DNA of 64,000 nucleotides from CAJBNH01 sp964447285. GTDB lineage: Bacteria; Myxococcota_A; UBA9042. Below, piece after piece: positions 44,766 to 53,367 of the stretch; the first letter of the stretch is position 1; every line of letters begins with the position of its first letter. The notes beneath the pieces were generated by a model, which was given only the letters and a program-made list of their open reading frames with translations, made no database searches and was not told the DNA's origin. The stretch lies in the NCBI GenBank assembly GCA_964447285.1, contig CAYURO010000011.1, positions 59,426 through 123,425 of the forward strand, read 5' to 3'. The translations under genes were made by a program, and so were the position numbers.

Positions 44766-46787
44766 ATGACCCGCCACCTTCCTTCCCTCCTTCGCCTGTC
44801 GGCCGCGCTGATCGCCGTCGCCGCGTCCTGGACCTTCGGCGTCACCACAGCGCAGGCCCAGGAAGCCGCCTACTTGCAGGGCATTCCGGCCAAGGCCCAG
44901 GATCACCTGCGCGATGGTCTGGCGGCGGCACTCCGAAAGGTGCCCAAGTGTGACCAAGTGCAGCTGCTCGAGAGCGGCGATTGCTGTCCGCCGGGAGAGA
45001 TCTCGCTCGGAAGAAGCTGCGCAAGGATCGCCCCGCCCACCTGCGCCGCCGTGGCGATCTCCAGCCCGGCGTCGTGCAACATCACGCGGTGCGCCAAGTA
45101 CACGCGCACCATCGAGAAGCAGGAGCCGGCGATCGGCGACGACGGCAAGCCGATCCCGGACCAGATGGTCACCAAGCAAGTCGACGTGGCATGCGAGCCG
45201 TGGGCCAATGGCGTGCGCGATCTGACGTGCGAGCTCGATACCTATGACTGCAAGAAGGAAGAGCTGACGTCGGGGCCGGCCCGTTGGTGCGGCGACTGGA
45301 TCAAGCGCGTCCCTGCGCCTCCGCAAGTCGACGCCGCCGGAAAGCCTGTCGTGGACGCGCCCACCGAGCAGATCATCCGCTGCCGTCCCGGAACCAGCAG
45401 CTGCGAGCTGGACGTGCGCGAGTGCATGGGTCCCGAGCTGATGTCGAACAAGTCCGACGGCGCCGGCCCCTGCAAGATCGGCGAGTTCATGGACGCCCAG
45501 ACCGGCAAGTGCTCGGCCTACAAGTGCCCGTCGCACTGCACCACCGACGACGGCCGCTGCGCCAAGTGCGGACCCGACTATCTGGGCTCGGTCGACTCGT
45601 TCAAGAAGGCCGTCGAGGTCGACAAGCGCTTCTTCGAGGCGTGGTTCAACTTGGGTATGGCGTACGAGCGCCTGGGCCGTGGCAAGGATGCGCTGACGGC
45701 CTACGAGTCGGCGGCCAAGATCGTGCCGAACGACGAGCGCGAGAAGCTGCTGCAGCTGTCCGCCCAGGGCTACATCGCCCGTGCTTGGCTCGCCGAAGCG
45801 CGTCGGAACCATGAAGCAGGCGAGTTCGACAAGGCCAAGGAACTCCGCGAGAAGGCCCGCGCCGCGTGTGAGTCGATTCGCGGCGTCGACCCCGACAACT
45901 CGATGGCGAACGTGACGCTGGCGCTCTACTACCTCGAGTCGGGCGAGCTGCAGCTTGCGGAAGACTTCGTGCGTCAGGCGCTGCGCAACAACCGCGAAGA
46001 CACCATCGCGTTGAACATCCGAGGCTTGATCAACCTGAAGAACGGCCGCAACGAGATTGCTCGCTGGATTTTGGAAGAGAAGGTGCTGGCCATCGACCCG
46101 GCCAACCCCGAGGCGCTGGCGAACTTGGGTCTGGCGTATGTGCGCTTGGGTGACCTGCCGAAGGCCGTCGTCGCCTTCGAGCGGGCCGTGCGCTTGAACC
46201 CGAACTCGATCTCTGCGCGTCTGAACTTGGGTGCCATCTATCTGGAGTACCTGAACTACAGAGACGCGAACACCCAGTACGAGCAGGCCCTGCGTCTGGA
46301 GCCCGACAACTTGGAGGCTCTGACCGGTTTCGCCCTGGCCTTGGAAGGCAAGCGCGAGCCCAAGAAGGCCGCCGAACTGTACGAGCGCGTGCTGGCCAAG
46401 GACCCCAGCCGCAAGGCGATCATGATTCGTCTCGCGCTGTTGTATAACAAGACACCGTTCAACGACGGCGATAGGTCGCTCGCGTACTGGCAGCGCTACC
46501 AGAAGGAAGAGAACCTGCCGCCGGCTGACGGCGTAAAGATCGAACGCGAGTCGGTGCGCGCCCAGCTGGCCGCGATGGTCAAGCCGCCCAAGAAGGGCCT
46601 GGCCGACTGGAACGCCAAAAAGGCGGAATTGGTGAAGAAGGAGGTCGAGTTGACCAAGCTCTACCAGAACGTGCTGGCGATCCAGAGCCGTATCGACGAG
46701 ATCGTGCAGGGCCGCGAGTTGGAGAAGCAGGCCAAGCAGCCGGGCGCCGCGCCGGTTGAGCCGACGCCTCCTGCGGCGGGGAAGTAG
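44766..46787 (+). CDS. Cys-rich plus TPR exported protein (GltE/AglT-like)
   Basis: 673 residues from the ATG at 44766, chosen over one at 44751 because GAGG lies 9 bases before it. A signal peptide ends AQA near residue 31. Residues about 55-280 form a Cys-rich domain with around 20 cysteines, including CDQ, GDCCPPGE and CNITRCAKY. Then come canonical TPRs (AWFNLGMAYERLGRGKDALTAYESA, ALANLGLAYVRLGDLPKAVVAFERA and others). A Lys/Glu-rich coiled coil and a Pro-rich end follow. The third of three consecutive TPR genes, it matches the position of AglT/GltE after AgmU/GltD in Myxococcus. The Cys-rich part is not a general TPR feature and may need periplasmic oxidation. Confidence 0.7.
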   Translation: MTRHLPSLLRLSAALIAVAASWTFGVTTAQAQEAAYLQGIPAKAQDHLRDGLAAALRKVPKCDQVQLLESGDCCPPGEISLGRSCARIAPPTCAAVAISSPASCNITRCAKYTRTIEKQEPAIGDDGKPIPDQMVTKQVDVACEPWANGVRDLTCELDTYDCKKEELTSGPARWCGDWIKRVPAPPQVDAAGKPVVDAPTEQIIRCRPGTSSCELDVRECMGPELMSNKSDGAGPCKIGEFMDAQTGKCSAYKCPSHCTTDDGRCAKCGPDYLGSVDSFKKAVEVDKRFFEAWFNLGMAYERLGRGKDALTAYESAAKIVPNDEREKLLQLSAQGYIARAWLAEARRNHEAGEFDKAKELREKARAACESIRGVDPDNSMANVTLALYYLESGELQLAEDFVRQALRNNREDTIALNIRGLINLKNGRNEIARWILEEKVLAIDPANPEALANLGLAYVRLGDLPKAVVAFERAVRLNPNSISARLNLGAIYLEYLNYRDANTQYEQALRLEPDNLEALTGFALALEGKREPKKAAELYERVLAKDPSRKAIMIRLALLYNKTPFNDGDRSLAYWQRYQKEENLPPADGVKIERESVRAQLAAMVKPPKKGLADWNAKKAELVKKEVELTKLYQNVLAIQSRIDEIVQGRELEKQAKQPGAAPVEPTPPAAGK

Positions 46788-46817
46788 CCTCCGCCGGCCA
46801 AAGCGCGCGATTCGACG

Positions 46818-46847
46818 TTGCGCGGTTGGGCTGGGCAACGCTAGAGT
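46818..46847 (+). promoter_or_regulatory. Candidate promoter for the small exported proteins
   Basis: TTGCGC (46818-46823), an 18-base spacer, then TAGAGT (46842-46847). It sits in the 110-base gap after the third TPR gene, about 50 bases before the ATG at 46898. Confidence 0.4.
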
Positions 46848-46897
46848 GAACGCACGACGCCCGCACCTTGGGGCGTGACCGAACCGGGAGACAAGCC

Positions 46898-47164
46898 ATG
46901 CTTCGCACCGTCCGCACCCTGCTGTTCGTCGCCGTTGGCACCACCCTGTTGCTGGGCAGCGCCGGTGTCGTGCTGGCCCAGGCCAAGGACTCCAAGGCGC
47001 GGTTCTACGACTTCTCGGACCAGTTGATCGACGGCGAGATCAAGAAGCCGACCGCCCTGTACATGGAGAGCCGGTCGCGCGCGCGGTTCGAGAGGCTGCT
47101 GAAGCTGAAGAAGTCCTTCCGTCCCGCCATGATCGAGACGAGCAAGGAGCGGATCCTCAAGTAG
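46898..47164 (+). CDS. Small exported protein, paralogue 1
   Basis: 88 residues from the ATG at 46898, with GGGAG upstream. A signal segment (about 5-28, ending LAQA) leaves a mature protein of about 60 residues. It is basic, with alternating Arg/Lys and Phe/Leu. Its second half aligns with the next small gene: GE-[IV]-[KR]-[KR], then A-[RK]-F-x2-LL-x-L-x-KSFR. I do not recognise the family. It lies directly downstream of the three TPR genes. Confidence 0.65.
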   Translation: MLRTVRTLLFVAVGTTLLLGSAGVVLAQAKDSKARFYDFSDQLIDGEIKKPTALYMESRSRARFERLLKLKKSFRPAMIETSKERILK

Positions 47165-47257
47165 GCCGCAAGATTTTTCCCACAGATCCCCGCGCAGACG
47201 TTACATTGTCCATGTGGCCGCCGCCCCTCTGCTTTTCGGCGCCACCTGGAGCACACC

Positions 47258-47551
47258 ATGCGTGAGGGTACACGGTCCCGTTTCATCATCGCCGTCGCCG
47301 TTCTGCTGGCTGCCCTGATGGTCCTGAGCGTCGTGATTCCGGCGTTCGGACAGACGATGCAGACGTCGGACGACAAGGCTCCGGCCAAGAACTTCTACAA
47401 GTTCCCGCCTACGGGCGTGGGCGGCGAAGTGCGGCGCGGCATCGACGCCTGGTTCTCGCGGACGCCGGCGAAGTTCAAGCCGTTGCTGACGCTGGACAAG
47501 TCTTTCCGCGACAAGCTGATCAGCGCGTCGGGAGAACCTGCCCTGCGCTGA
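47258..47551 (+). CDS. Small exported protein, paralogue 2
   Basis: 97 residues with a signal segment (about 9-31, ending FGQ), and TGGAG before the ATG. The mature part shares with the preceding gene a DKA-x(4)-FY-x-F start, GEVRR, then AKFKPLLTLDKSFR and a C-terminal S-x-E-P-x-L. The pair probably arose by tandem duplication. The function is unknown; small size, export and linkage to the envelope block suggest a structural or regulatory partner. Both mature proteins lack Cys. Confidence 0.65.
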   Translation: MREGTRSRFIIAVAVLLAALMVLSVVIPAFGQTMQTSDDKAPAKNFYKFPPTGVGGEVRRGIDAWFSRTPAKFKPLLTLDKSFRDKLISASGEPALR

Positions 47552-47591
47552 CGTTTGCTGCGTTCCGATGGTTGCGGCAATACCCCAGCTT

Positions 47592-47606
47592 TGGCACCAT
47601 TCACGC
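47592..47606 (+). promoter_or_regulatory. Weak sigma-54-like element before the third paralogous lipoprotein
   Basis: TTGGCACC-ATTC-ACGC keeps TGGCAC and the 10-base GG to GC distance, but the -12 half is ACGC. The start would be near 47617, about 68 bases before the ATG at 47685. Confidence 0.25.
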
Positions 47607-47684
47607 CTTCGTGCGCCGGACTGCGCCCACCGCGCGGGACCGACGCGCCCGCTCCCCCCGTTTCGCGTCCCGAGAGGCAACCCC

Positions 47685-49862
47685 ATGGCCCCGATTCGCT
47701 CTTCCCTGTGGCTGCTGGCGATCGCAACGGCGCTTGTCGCTGCCTGCTCCACGCCGACCGACCCGACCGGCACCAACTACAACACCGGCGACACCTTTGG
47801 CACCGACGACACGGGCGGCACCACGCCCGTCAACTGCACGGCGGGTGGCAGTTTTGGCGTCGAGTGCAAGCCGGCGATCGAGGTGCGTGAGGCGGCGAAC
47901 GGCTCCAACGTCCTGCCGGGCAAGGTGTTCGTCGTCGTTGCTGGCGACATGTCGACCGATGATGAGTACGACTACATCCTGAAGGTCGGCAACACGGGAA
48001 ACGCGGGTCTGACGATCACCAAGATCGTGCTGAACTACTCGGCGCCGGTCCCGAACGAACCGGTTGCCGGCTTCCGCTGCCTGGCGCCCGACGGCACGAC
48101 CGCCTGCAAGGACTACGCGTGGCCCGTCGTGAATCCGACCAAGAACGTGTTGGTCAAGGTCCGCTTCAAGAAGCTGGACGACAAGAACCGCTCGGCCACG
48201 CTGGTGATTTCTTCCAACGACGCTTTCAACAAGTCGCAGTATCAGGTCACATTCTCGACGTCATCCGGGCAGCCCAAGGTCAAGGTCCAGCCTGCTGAAG
48301 TCGACTTCGGCTTCGTCGCCATCGGAGCCGACAAGATTGCGAGCGCCAAGGTCTACAACACCGGCAATGCCGAGCTTGTCGTGAACGAGATGGACCTGTC
48401 GGAGCCCAACTTCGAGAAGGACCTGTTCACCGTCATTCTGGAGGGCAAGGAGTACGCTGCTGGCGCTCTGGTGACGCTTGACCCGCCGCTGACCGTTGCC
48501 GCGGGTATGTCCACGGAGATCAAGATCAAGTACGTCGGCAAGGACGACAAGCCGCATCCGACGGCGATCGTGCTGCACACCAACGACCCGACGCTGACCG
48601 TCGCCTCGGACGGCGGTCCCGGCTTCAAGCGCATTCCCGTCAAGGTGAATTCGACCGGTCCGTGTCTGCTGGTACTGCCCAAGGTGGTCGTCTTTGGCGC
48701 CACCGGCCTTGGCGACTCGCCCAAGCGCCCGGTGCAACTGAAGAGCTGCGGCGACATCCCGGTCGAGATCTCCAACATCGCGTTTGCCGCTGGCGGCAGC
48801 GACGAGTTCGAGATCGACTGGACCAGCATCGGTCAGGCGCCCACCGAGAAGGCTCCGCTTGTCATCCCGGTCAACGGCTCGGCCACGCTGCAGGTCATCT
48901 ACTCGCCCGCCGACCAAAGCCCGGTCAAGGACGGCTCGCCCGTGCTGGACAAGGCCACCGTCGACATGAAGACCAATACCGCGGCGGGCAAGGCGACGGC
49001 CCAGCTCGAGGGCTTTGGCTCAGCGACCAAGTGCCCCACCGCCATCATCATCGTGCAGGAAGGCGACACAGTGACGCCGCAGACGCTGCTGCATCTGGAC
49101 GGCAAGCAGAGCTACAGCACCGGCGGCACCATCTCGAAGTACAAGTGGGAAGTAGAGCAGCCCAAGGGCTCGGTCGGCTTGTTCCTGCCCAACGACAGCG
49201 CATCGGCCGTCCAGTTCACCCCCAACGTCGCGGGCGACTACAAGTTCAAGCTGCACGTGCAGGACCAAAGCGGCGTGCAGAGCTGCTTCCCGGCGGAGAA
49301 GATCGTCAAGGTGCTGCCGGACCAAGCGATCCACGTCGAGCTGCTGTGGGACACCCCCGGAGACCTGGACCAGACCAACGAGGGCCCCGGCGCCGGTTCG
49401 GACCTGGACCTGCACTTTGCCCACCAGTACGCCGCGGGTCAGGACTTCGATCAGGACGGCAAGGCCGACCCGTGGTTCGCCGACACCTACGACTGCTTCT
49501 GGTTCAACCGCGGTCCGGAGTGGGGTAGCCACGACCTCAACATCGACGACAATCCGAGCTTGGACCGCGATGACACGGACGGTGCCGGTCCCGAAAACTT
49601 GAACCTGACCCTGCCCGAGGACGGCAAGATCTATTCGGTCGGCGTGCACTACTACAACCACTTCGGCAAGGGTCCGTCGTTCGCGACCGTGCGCATCTAT
49701 GTGTACGGCAACCTGGTCTACGAGAAGAAGTCGCCCAGCCTGAACAACAAAGACATGTGGTACGTGGCGACCATCGACTGGCCCACCGGCGACGTCGTCA
49801 GCAAGAAAGACAAGAACAACAATCCGTTCATCACGCCCAGCTATCCCCACCCCGAGCTGTAG
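47685..49862 (+). CDS. Third ASH/PKD-like lipoprotein with the shared C-terminal domain
   Basis: 725 residues from the ATG at 47685 (GAGAGG upstream). The lipobox is VAAC near residue 20, followed by a Thr/Asp/Gly-rich spacer. ASH/choice-of-anchor-D modules are recognised by VDFGFVAIGADK, VVVFGATGLGD and KSCGDIPVEISNI. A PKD-like module follows (TPQTLLHLDGKQSYSTGG, AGDYKFKLHVQDQSG). The final ~185 residues are the domain shared with the genes at 29980 and 32468 (VELLWDTPGD, GSDLDLHFAH, DDTDGAGPENLNL, YSVGVHYY, DMWYVATIDWPTG). It is on the opposite strand and 13 kb away from its two relatives. Outer-membrane location is likely. Confidence 0.78.
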   Translation: MAPIRSSLWLLAIATALVAACSTPTDPTGTNYNTGDTFGTDDTGGTTPVNCTAGGSFGVECKPAIEVREAANGSNVLPGKVFVVVAGDMSTDDEYDYILKVGNTGNAGLTITKIVLNYSAPVPNEPVAGFRCLAPDGTTACKDYAWPVVNPTKNVLVKVRFKKLDDKNRSATLVISSNDAFNKSQYQVTFSTSSGQPKVKVQPAEVDFGFVAIGADKIASAKVYNTGNAELVVNEMDLSEPNFEKDLFTVILEGKEYAAGALVTLDPPLTVAAGMSTEIKIKYVGKDDKPHPTAIVLHTNDPTLTVASDGGPGFKRIPVKVNSTGPCLLVLPKVVVFGATGLGDSPKRPVQLKSCGDIPVEISNIAFAAGGSDEFEIDWTSIGQAPTEKAPLVIPVNGSATLQVIYSPADQSPVKDGSPVLDKATVDMKTNTAAGKATAQLEGFGSATKCPTAIIIVQEGDTVTPQTLLHLDGKQSYSTGGTISKYKWEVEQPKGSVGLFLPNDSASAVQFTPNVAGDYKFKLHVQDQSGVQSCFPAEKIVKVLPDQAIHVELLWDTPGDLDQTNEGPGAGSDLDLHFAHQYAAGQDFDQDGKADPWFADTYDCFWFNRGPEWGSHDLNIDDNPSLDRDDTDGAGPENLNLTLPEDGKIYSVGVHYYNHFGKGPSFATVRIYVYGNLVYEKKSPSLNNKDMWYVATIDWPTGDVVSKKDKNNNPFITPSYPHPEL

Positions 49863-49884
49863 CGTCCACGGCAGAACGCCGGTC

Positions 49885-49906
49885 GCCTGCCAGAAGTCGG
49901 GCAGGC
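49885..49906. repeat. Hairpin between two lipoprotein genes
   Basis: GCCTGCC (49885-49891) and GGCAGGC (49900-49906) form a perfect 7-bp stem with an 8-base loop. There is no T-run, so it could be an attenuator, a processing site or a chance fold. Confidence 0.35.
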
Positions 49907-49961
49907 CCCATCGGCCGCAGCGAGCTGGGGGGCACGCAGCGGCAGCGCACACGAGGTCCAG

Positions 49962-52900
49962 ATGCAGCGGTTGCGGGATGCCTGGCTGGCGGTCGGGTTG
50001 GTGGCGTTGCTTTGGGCGGCCGTGGGCTGCTCAGACTCACCAGAGGGAACCAGCAGCGGCGAGCCGACCTGCACGGGCAGCTTTTGCTTCGAAGAGGAGC
50101 GGATCCTCGAGGTCACGCCCAAGAAGCTCAGCTACGTCGATCTGGCGCCCGGGACCACGCAGGACCTGACGCTCAAGCTGACCAACCAAACCAACTTGGC
50201 GGCCAAGAAGAACCTGGACATCACTGCGGTCAAATTCGACCCGGTGACCACGGAGTTCCTAGTCGTCGAGTTTGCTCCGTCGAGTCTCGAGCCCGGTGCC
50301 AGCGCCTACTGGGTCGTGCGCTACAAGCCGGAGGTGTCCGGGGGCCGCAAGCTGAACCTCATCATCGTCAACACGTCCTCCGACGCGACCAAGCGCAACC
50401 TTGTGGTGCCGATCGAGGTGGTGTCCGGTGGCACGGGCTTGGTGCTGCAGCCCTCGCCGCTGGACTTTGGCGACGTCGCAGCGAACAGCAATGTCGAAAA
50501 GACCCTGTCGATCATCAATGTAGGCTCGCTGCCCCTGCCGATCCTGTCGGTGGAGCTGTCGCCGACCGGTTCGGATGAGTTCGAGTTCGTCGAGACGCCC
50601 AAGCTGGACGCGCCCATCCCGGGAGGCGGCTCGCTGCCGATCAAGCTGCGGTACACGCCCAAGAACGGCGACTTCGACGAGACGATGGTGCTGGTCGAGG
50701 CGTCGGGCGGCAAGAAGACGACAGCCATCGTGAAGGGCAATGAAATTGCTCCGAACATCAAGGTGTTGCCGCCCAAGCTGGACTACGGCGCGGTGCAGGT
50801 TGGGGTGCCGGCGACGCTGCAGCTGGGTGTGCTGAATTCGGGCATGGCCGAGCTGGACGTCAGCCTGATCGAGGTGTCGAACCTGAGCACCGTGAAGAAC
50901 ATTCAGGTCAAGCTGGCCGGCGAGTCCGGTGCGGCGGGCGCCTTCGAGGTCACGCCCAAGGGTTCGCAGAAGCTGGACGTCACGATGACGGTCCAGCAGG
51001 TGTTGCCCAACGGCAACAACGCAGTGGCCAGTCTGGTGATCCACTCGAATGACCCAGGCGAACCCACCGTGATCGTGCCGATCTTCGCCAAGACCGACGC
51101 GGCCAAGCTGCAAGTCACGCCCAACGACGTGGTCGACTTCGCCATCGTCGGCATGGGCGTGACCAGCAAGCGGACGGTCGAGCTGTTCAATGCGGGCTCG
51201 GCGCCGTTGGACGTGTCGAAGGTGGAGCTGCTGGCCGACTCGAGCGGAGAATTCACCCTGGTTCCGGGCGGTTTTGCTCCTGCCACCGCATCGCCGACGA
51301 CCGCGACACTGGACAAGTCGCAGTACGCGTCGTTCCAAGTGGCGTTCAAGGCGACCGGCGCGGCGAACCAGCAGGCGACGGGCAAGCTGCGCATCACCTC
51401 GACCGACCCCGACAAGCCGCAGTGGGACCTGAATCTGGTGGCCACGCGCGCGCAGGGGACGACCTGCAATGTGCAATTCCAGCCGAATATCGCAAACTTC
51501 GGTCTGCTGCCCTACGGTCAGTCCAAGCTGCTGCAGCTGACGTTGAAGAACATCGGCACCGGCTACTGCGCGTTCGACAAGGTCGTGTTGACGGACTGCC
51601 CTGGCTCGATGTTCAGCCCTGCGCCCACGTGCAACATGTACGGCTCGAAGATGTTCAAGGCGTACGCCCCCAGCACCAAGCTGTTCAACCTCGGGCCGGG
51701 CGAGTCGGGCAAGCTGCAGCTGGAATTCGTTGCACCTGAGGACCTTGGCCCCTTTGCCGGCAAGCCCAACGAGGCGACGCCGCTGTACGGACTGATTGTC
51801 GCGGACTTCAAGGACGTCGCCAGCGGCACCGTCAAGAGCTATCCGCCCGTTGACTTCACCAAGCCCGATCAGGTCGCCAAGGCGACGCCCAACCTGCAGG
51901 CCAAGGTCGGCAAGGCCGCGGTCAGCGTGTTGCCCGGGCAGGTCGATTTCGGCGTTGTGACGGTGGGTTGCAAGTCACCGGTGCAAAGCGTGCAGGTCTT
52001 CAACACCGGCTCGACCGAAGTGTGGGTGACCAAGGTGCTGTTCGACGGTTGCGGCGTGGAGGTCGAGGGCCCCGGTTGGCCGGCGATCCCCAAGGCCGGA
52101 TTGCCGATTGCCCAGGGTAACCCCCAGACCTTCCAAGTGAAATACGGCCCGCAAAACGTCGGCAAGGACCAGTGCCAGATGCTGGTCTACACGGGCATGC
52201 AAGGCACCTGCGCCGACCAGAACAACGTCGTGACGACCGGAACGTGCAACGTCAGCGCCGACTGCAAGGCCGGCGAGTGGTGCATGGGCCAGCTGTTCAC
52301 CGTGCCGATCCAGGGTCAGGGCACGTTGGACGACGAGTTCACCGACGTCTACACGCAGGGCACCGGCAAGCTGGTGGATGTGCTGTTCGTGATCGACAAC
52401 TCCGGGTCGATGGCGGAGGAGCAGGACAACCTGATCCAGAACTTCAAGGACTTCATTCAGATCGCAACCTTGTGGCAGAACGACTACCACATCGGCGTCG
52501 TCACCTGCGACATGGACGCGGCCAGCGACTCGGGCAAGCTGCGGGAGTACAGCGGCAATCGCGTCATCACCCCCAAGCTGTCGAGCCCCACGCCGACGCA
52601 GACCTTTACCAACATGGCGGACTTGGGAACCGGCGGATCCGGGACCGAGCAAGGACTTGCCGCCGCCGAAGCCGCGCTGACGCTGCCGCTTGCCTATGAC
52701 AGCGGCAAGACCTGCAAGACCGACGCCGACTGCACCAAGCCCGCCGTGTGCGTGAAGGGTGCCGACGACGGCCAGTTGATGTGCGGCGGCTACAATCGCA
52801 CGTTCCTGCGCAAGAACGCGGGCTTGGAAGTCGTGGTGTTGTCGGACGAAGAGGACCAATCGGGCTCCGATTTGCCGTACTTTGTCAACTTCTTCTATTC

Positions 52901-53306
52901 CATCAAGGGGTTGGCGAATAAGGGTCTATTCCACCTCCACGCGATCGTCGGACCGTCCGGTGGCTGCACCAGTGGCAGTGGTGATGCGGTCGCGGGCGAC
53001 AGGTACCTGACGGTTGCCAAGGACACCGGCGGCAAAACGGCGAGCATCTGCGACAGCAATTTCGCCCAAGCACTCAAGGACATCGGCTCGGTCGCCTTCG
53101 GGTTGACGCAGCAGTTCTTCCTGACGCGCACCCCCGACCCGCCGACGATTCAGGTCAAGGTCAATGGCGCCGTCTGCACCAAGGGCGCCAACACGTGGAG
53201 CTACGACGCCCCCTCGAACAGCGTGACCTTCAACGAGAAGGGCTCGTGCATGCCCGTCAAGGGCGACAAGATCGAGATCTACTACAAGATGCTGTGCTTC
53301 CCGTGA
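49962..53306 (+). CDS. Very large lipoprotein: ASH repeats plus VWA domain
   Basis: 1114 residues. The signal peptide ends in a lipobox AVGC near residue 23. Successive ASH/choice-of-anchor-D modules occupy about 45-780; each starts with a phrase such as LSYVDLAPG, LDFGDVAANS, LDYGAVQVG, VDFAIVGMG, ANFGLLPYG or VDFGVVTVG. A short Cys-rich segment (CADQNNVVTTGTCNVSADCKAGEWC) leads into a von Willebrand A domain (about 800-1010) with the MIDAS motif DNSGSMAEE. The final ~100 residues end in an ASH-like or beta strand pattern with Cys. It looks like a large surface adhesin-like protein. It follows the third paralogous lipoprotein after 99 bases. Confidence 0.75.
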   Translation: MQRLRDAWLAVGLVALLWAAVGCSDSPEGTSSGEPTCTGSFCFEEERILEVTPKKLSYVDLAPGTTQDLTLKLTNQTNLAAKKNLDITAVKFDPVTTEFLVVEFAPSSLEPGASAYWVVRYKPEVSGGRKLNLIIVNTSSDATKRNLVVPIEVVSGGTGLVLQPSPLDFGDVAANSNVEKTLSIINVGSLPLPILSVELSPTGSDEFEFVETPKLDAPIPGGGSLPIKLRYTPKNGDFDETMVLVEASGGKKTTAIVKGNEIAPNIKVLPPKLDYGAVQVGVPATLQLGVLNSGMAELDVSLIEVSNLSTVKNIQVKLAGESGAAGAFEVTPKGSQKLDVTMTVQQVLPNGNNAVASLVIHSNDPGEPTVIVPIFAKTDAAKLQVTPNDVVDFAIVGMGVTSKRTVELFNAGSAPLDVSKVELLADSSGEFTLVPGGFAPATASPTTATLDKSQYASFQVAFKATGAANQQATGKLRITSTDPDKPQWDLNLVATRAQGTTCNVQFQPNIANFGLLPYGQSKLLQLTLKNIGTGYCAFDKVVLTDCPGSMFSPAPTCNMYGSKMFKAYAPSTKLFNLGPGESGKLQLEFVAPEDLGPFAGKPNEATPLYGLIVADFKDVASGTVKSYPPVDFTKPDQVAKATPNLQAKVGKAAVSVLPGQVDFGVVTVGCKSPVQSVQVFNTGSTEVWVTKVLFDGCGVEVEGPGWPAIPKAGLPIAQGNPQTFQVKYGPQNVGKDQCQMLVYTGMQGTCADQNNVVTTGTCNVSADCKAGEWCMGQLFTVPIQGQGTLDDEFTDVYTQGTGKLVDVLFVIDNSGSMAEEQDNLIQNFKDFIQIATLWQNDYHIGVVTCDMDAASDSGKLREYSGNRVITPKLSSPTPTQTFTNMADLGTGGSGTEQGLAAAEAALTLPLAYDSGKTCKTDADCTKPAVCVKGADDGQLMCGGYNRTFLRKNAGLEVVVLSDEEDQSGSDLPYFVNFFYSIKGLANKGLFHLHAIVGPSGGCTSGSGDAVAGDRYLTVAKDTGGKTASICDSNFAQALKDIGSVAFGLTQQFFLTRTPDPPTIQVKVNGAVCTKGANTWSYDAPSNSVTFNEKGSCMPVKGDKIEIYYKMLCFP

Positions 53307-53317
53307 GGCACACCCAA

Positions 53318-53349
53318 CGGTCCGCCTGCCCCCCATTTCGGGCGGACCG
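53318..53349. repeat. Hairpin between the VWA lipoprotein and the next gene
   Basis: CGGTCCGCC (53318-53326) and GGCGGACCG (53341-53349) pair perfectly over 9 bases with a 14-base loop. It is followed at once by the AGGAGG ribosome-binding site of the gene at 53368. It may partly terminate or attenuate between the two. Confidence 0.45.
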
Positions 53350-53367
53350 CTTTGACAGGAGGATGAG

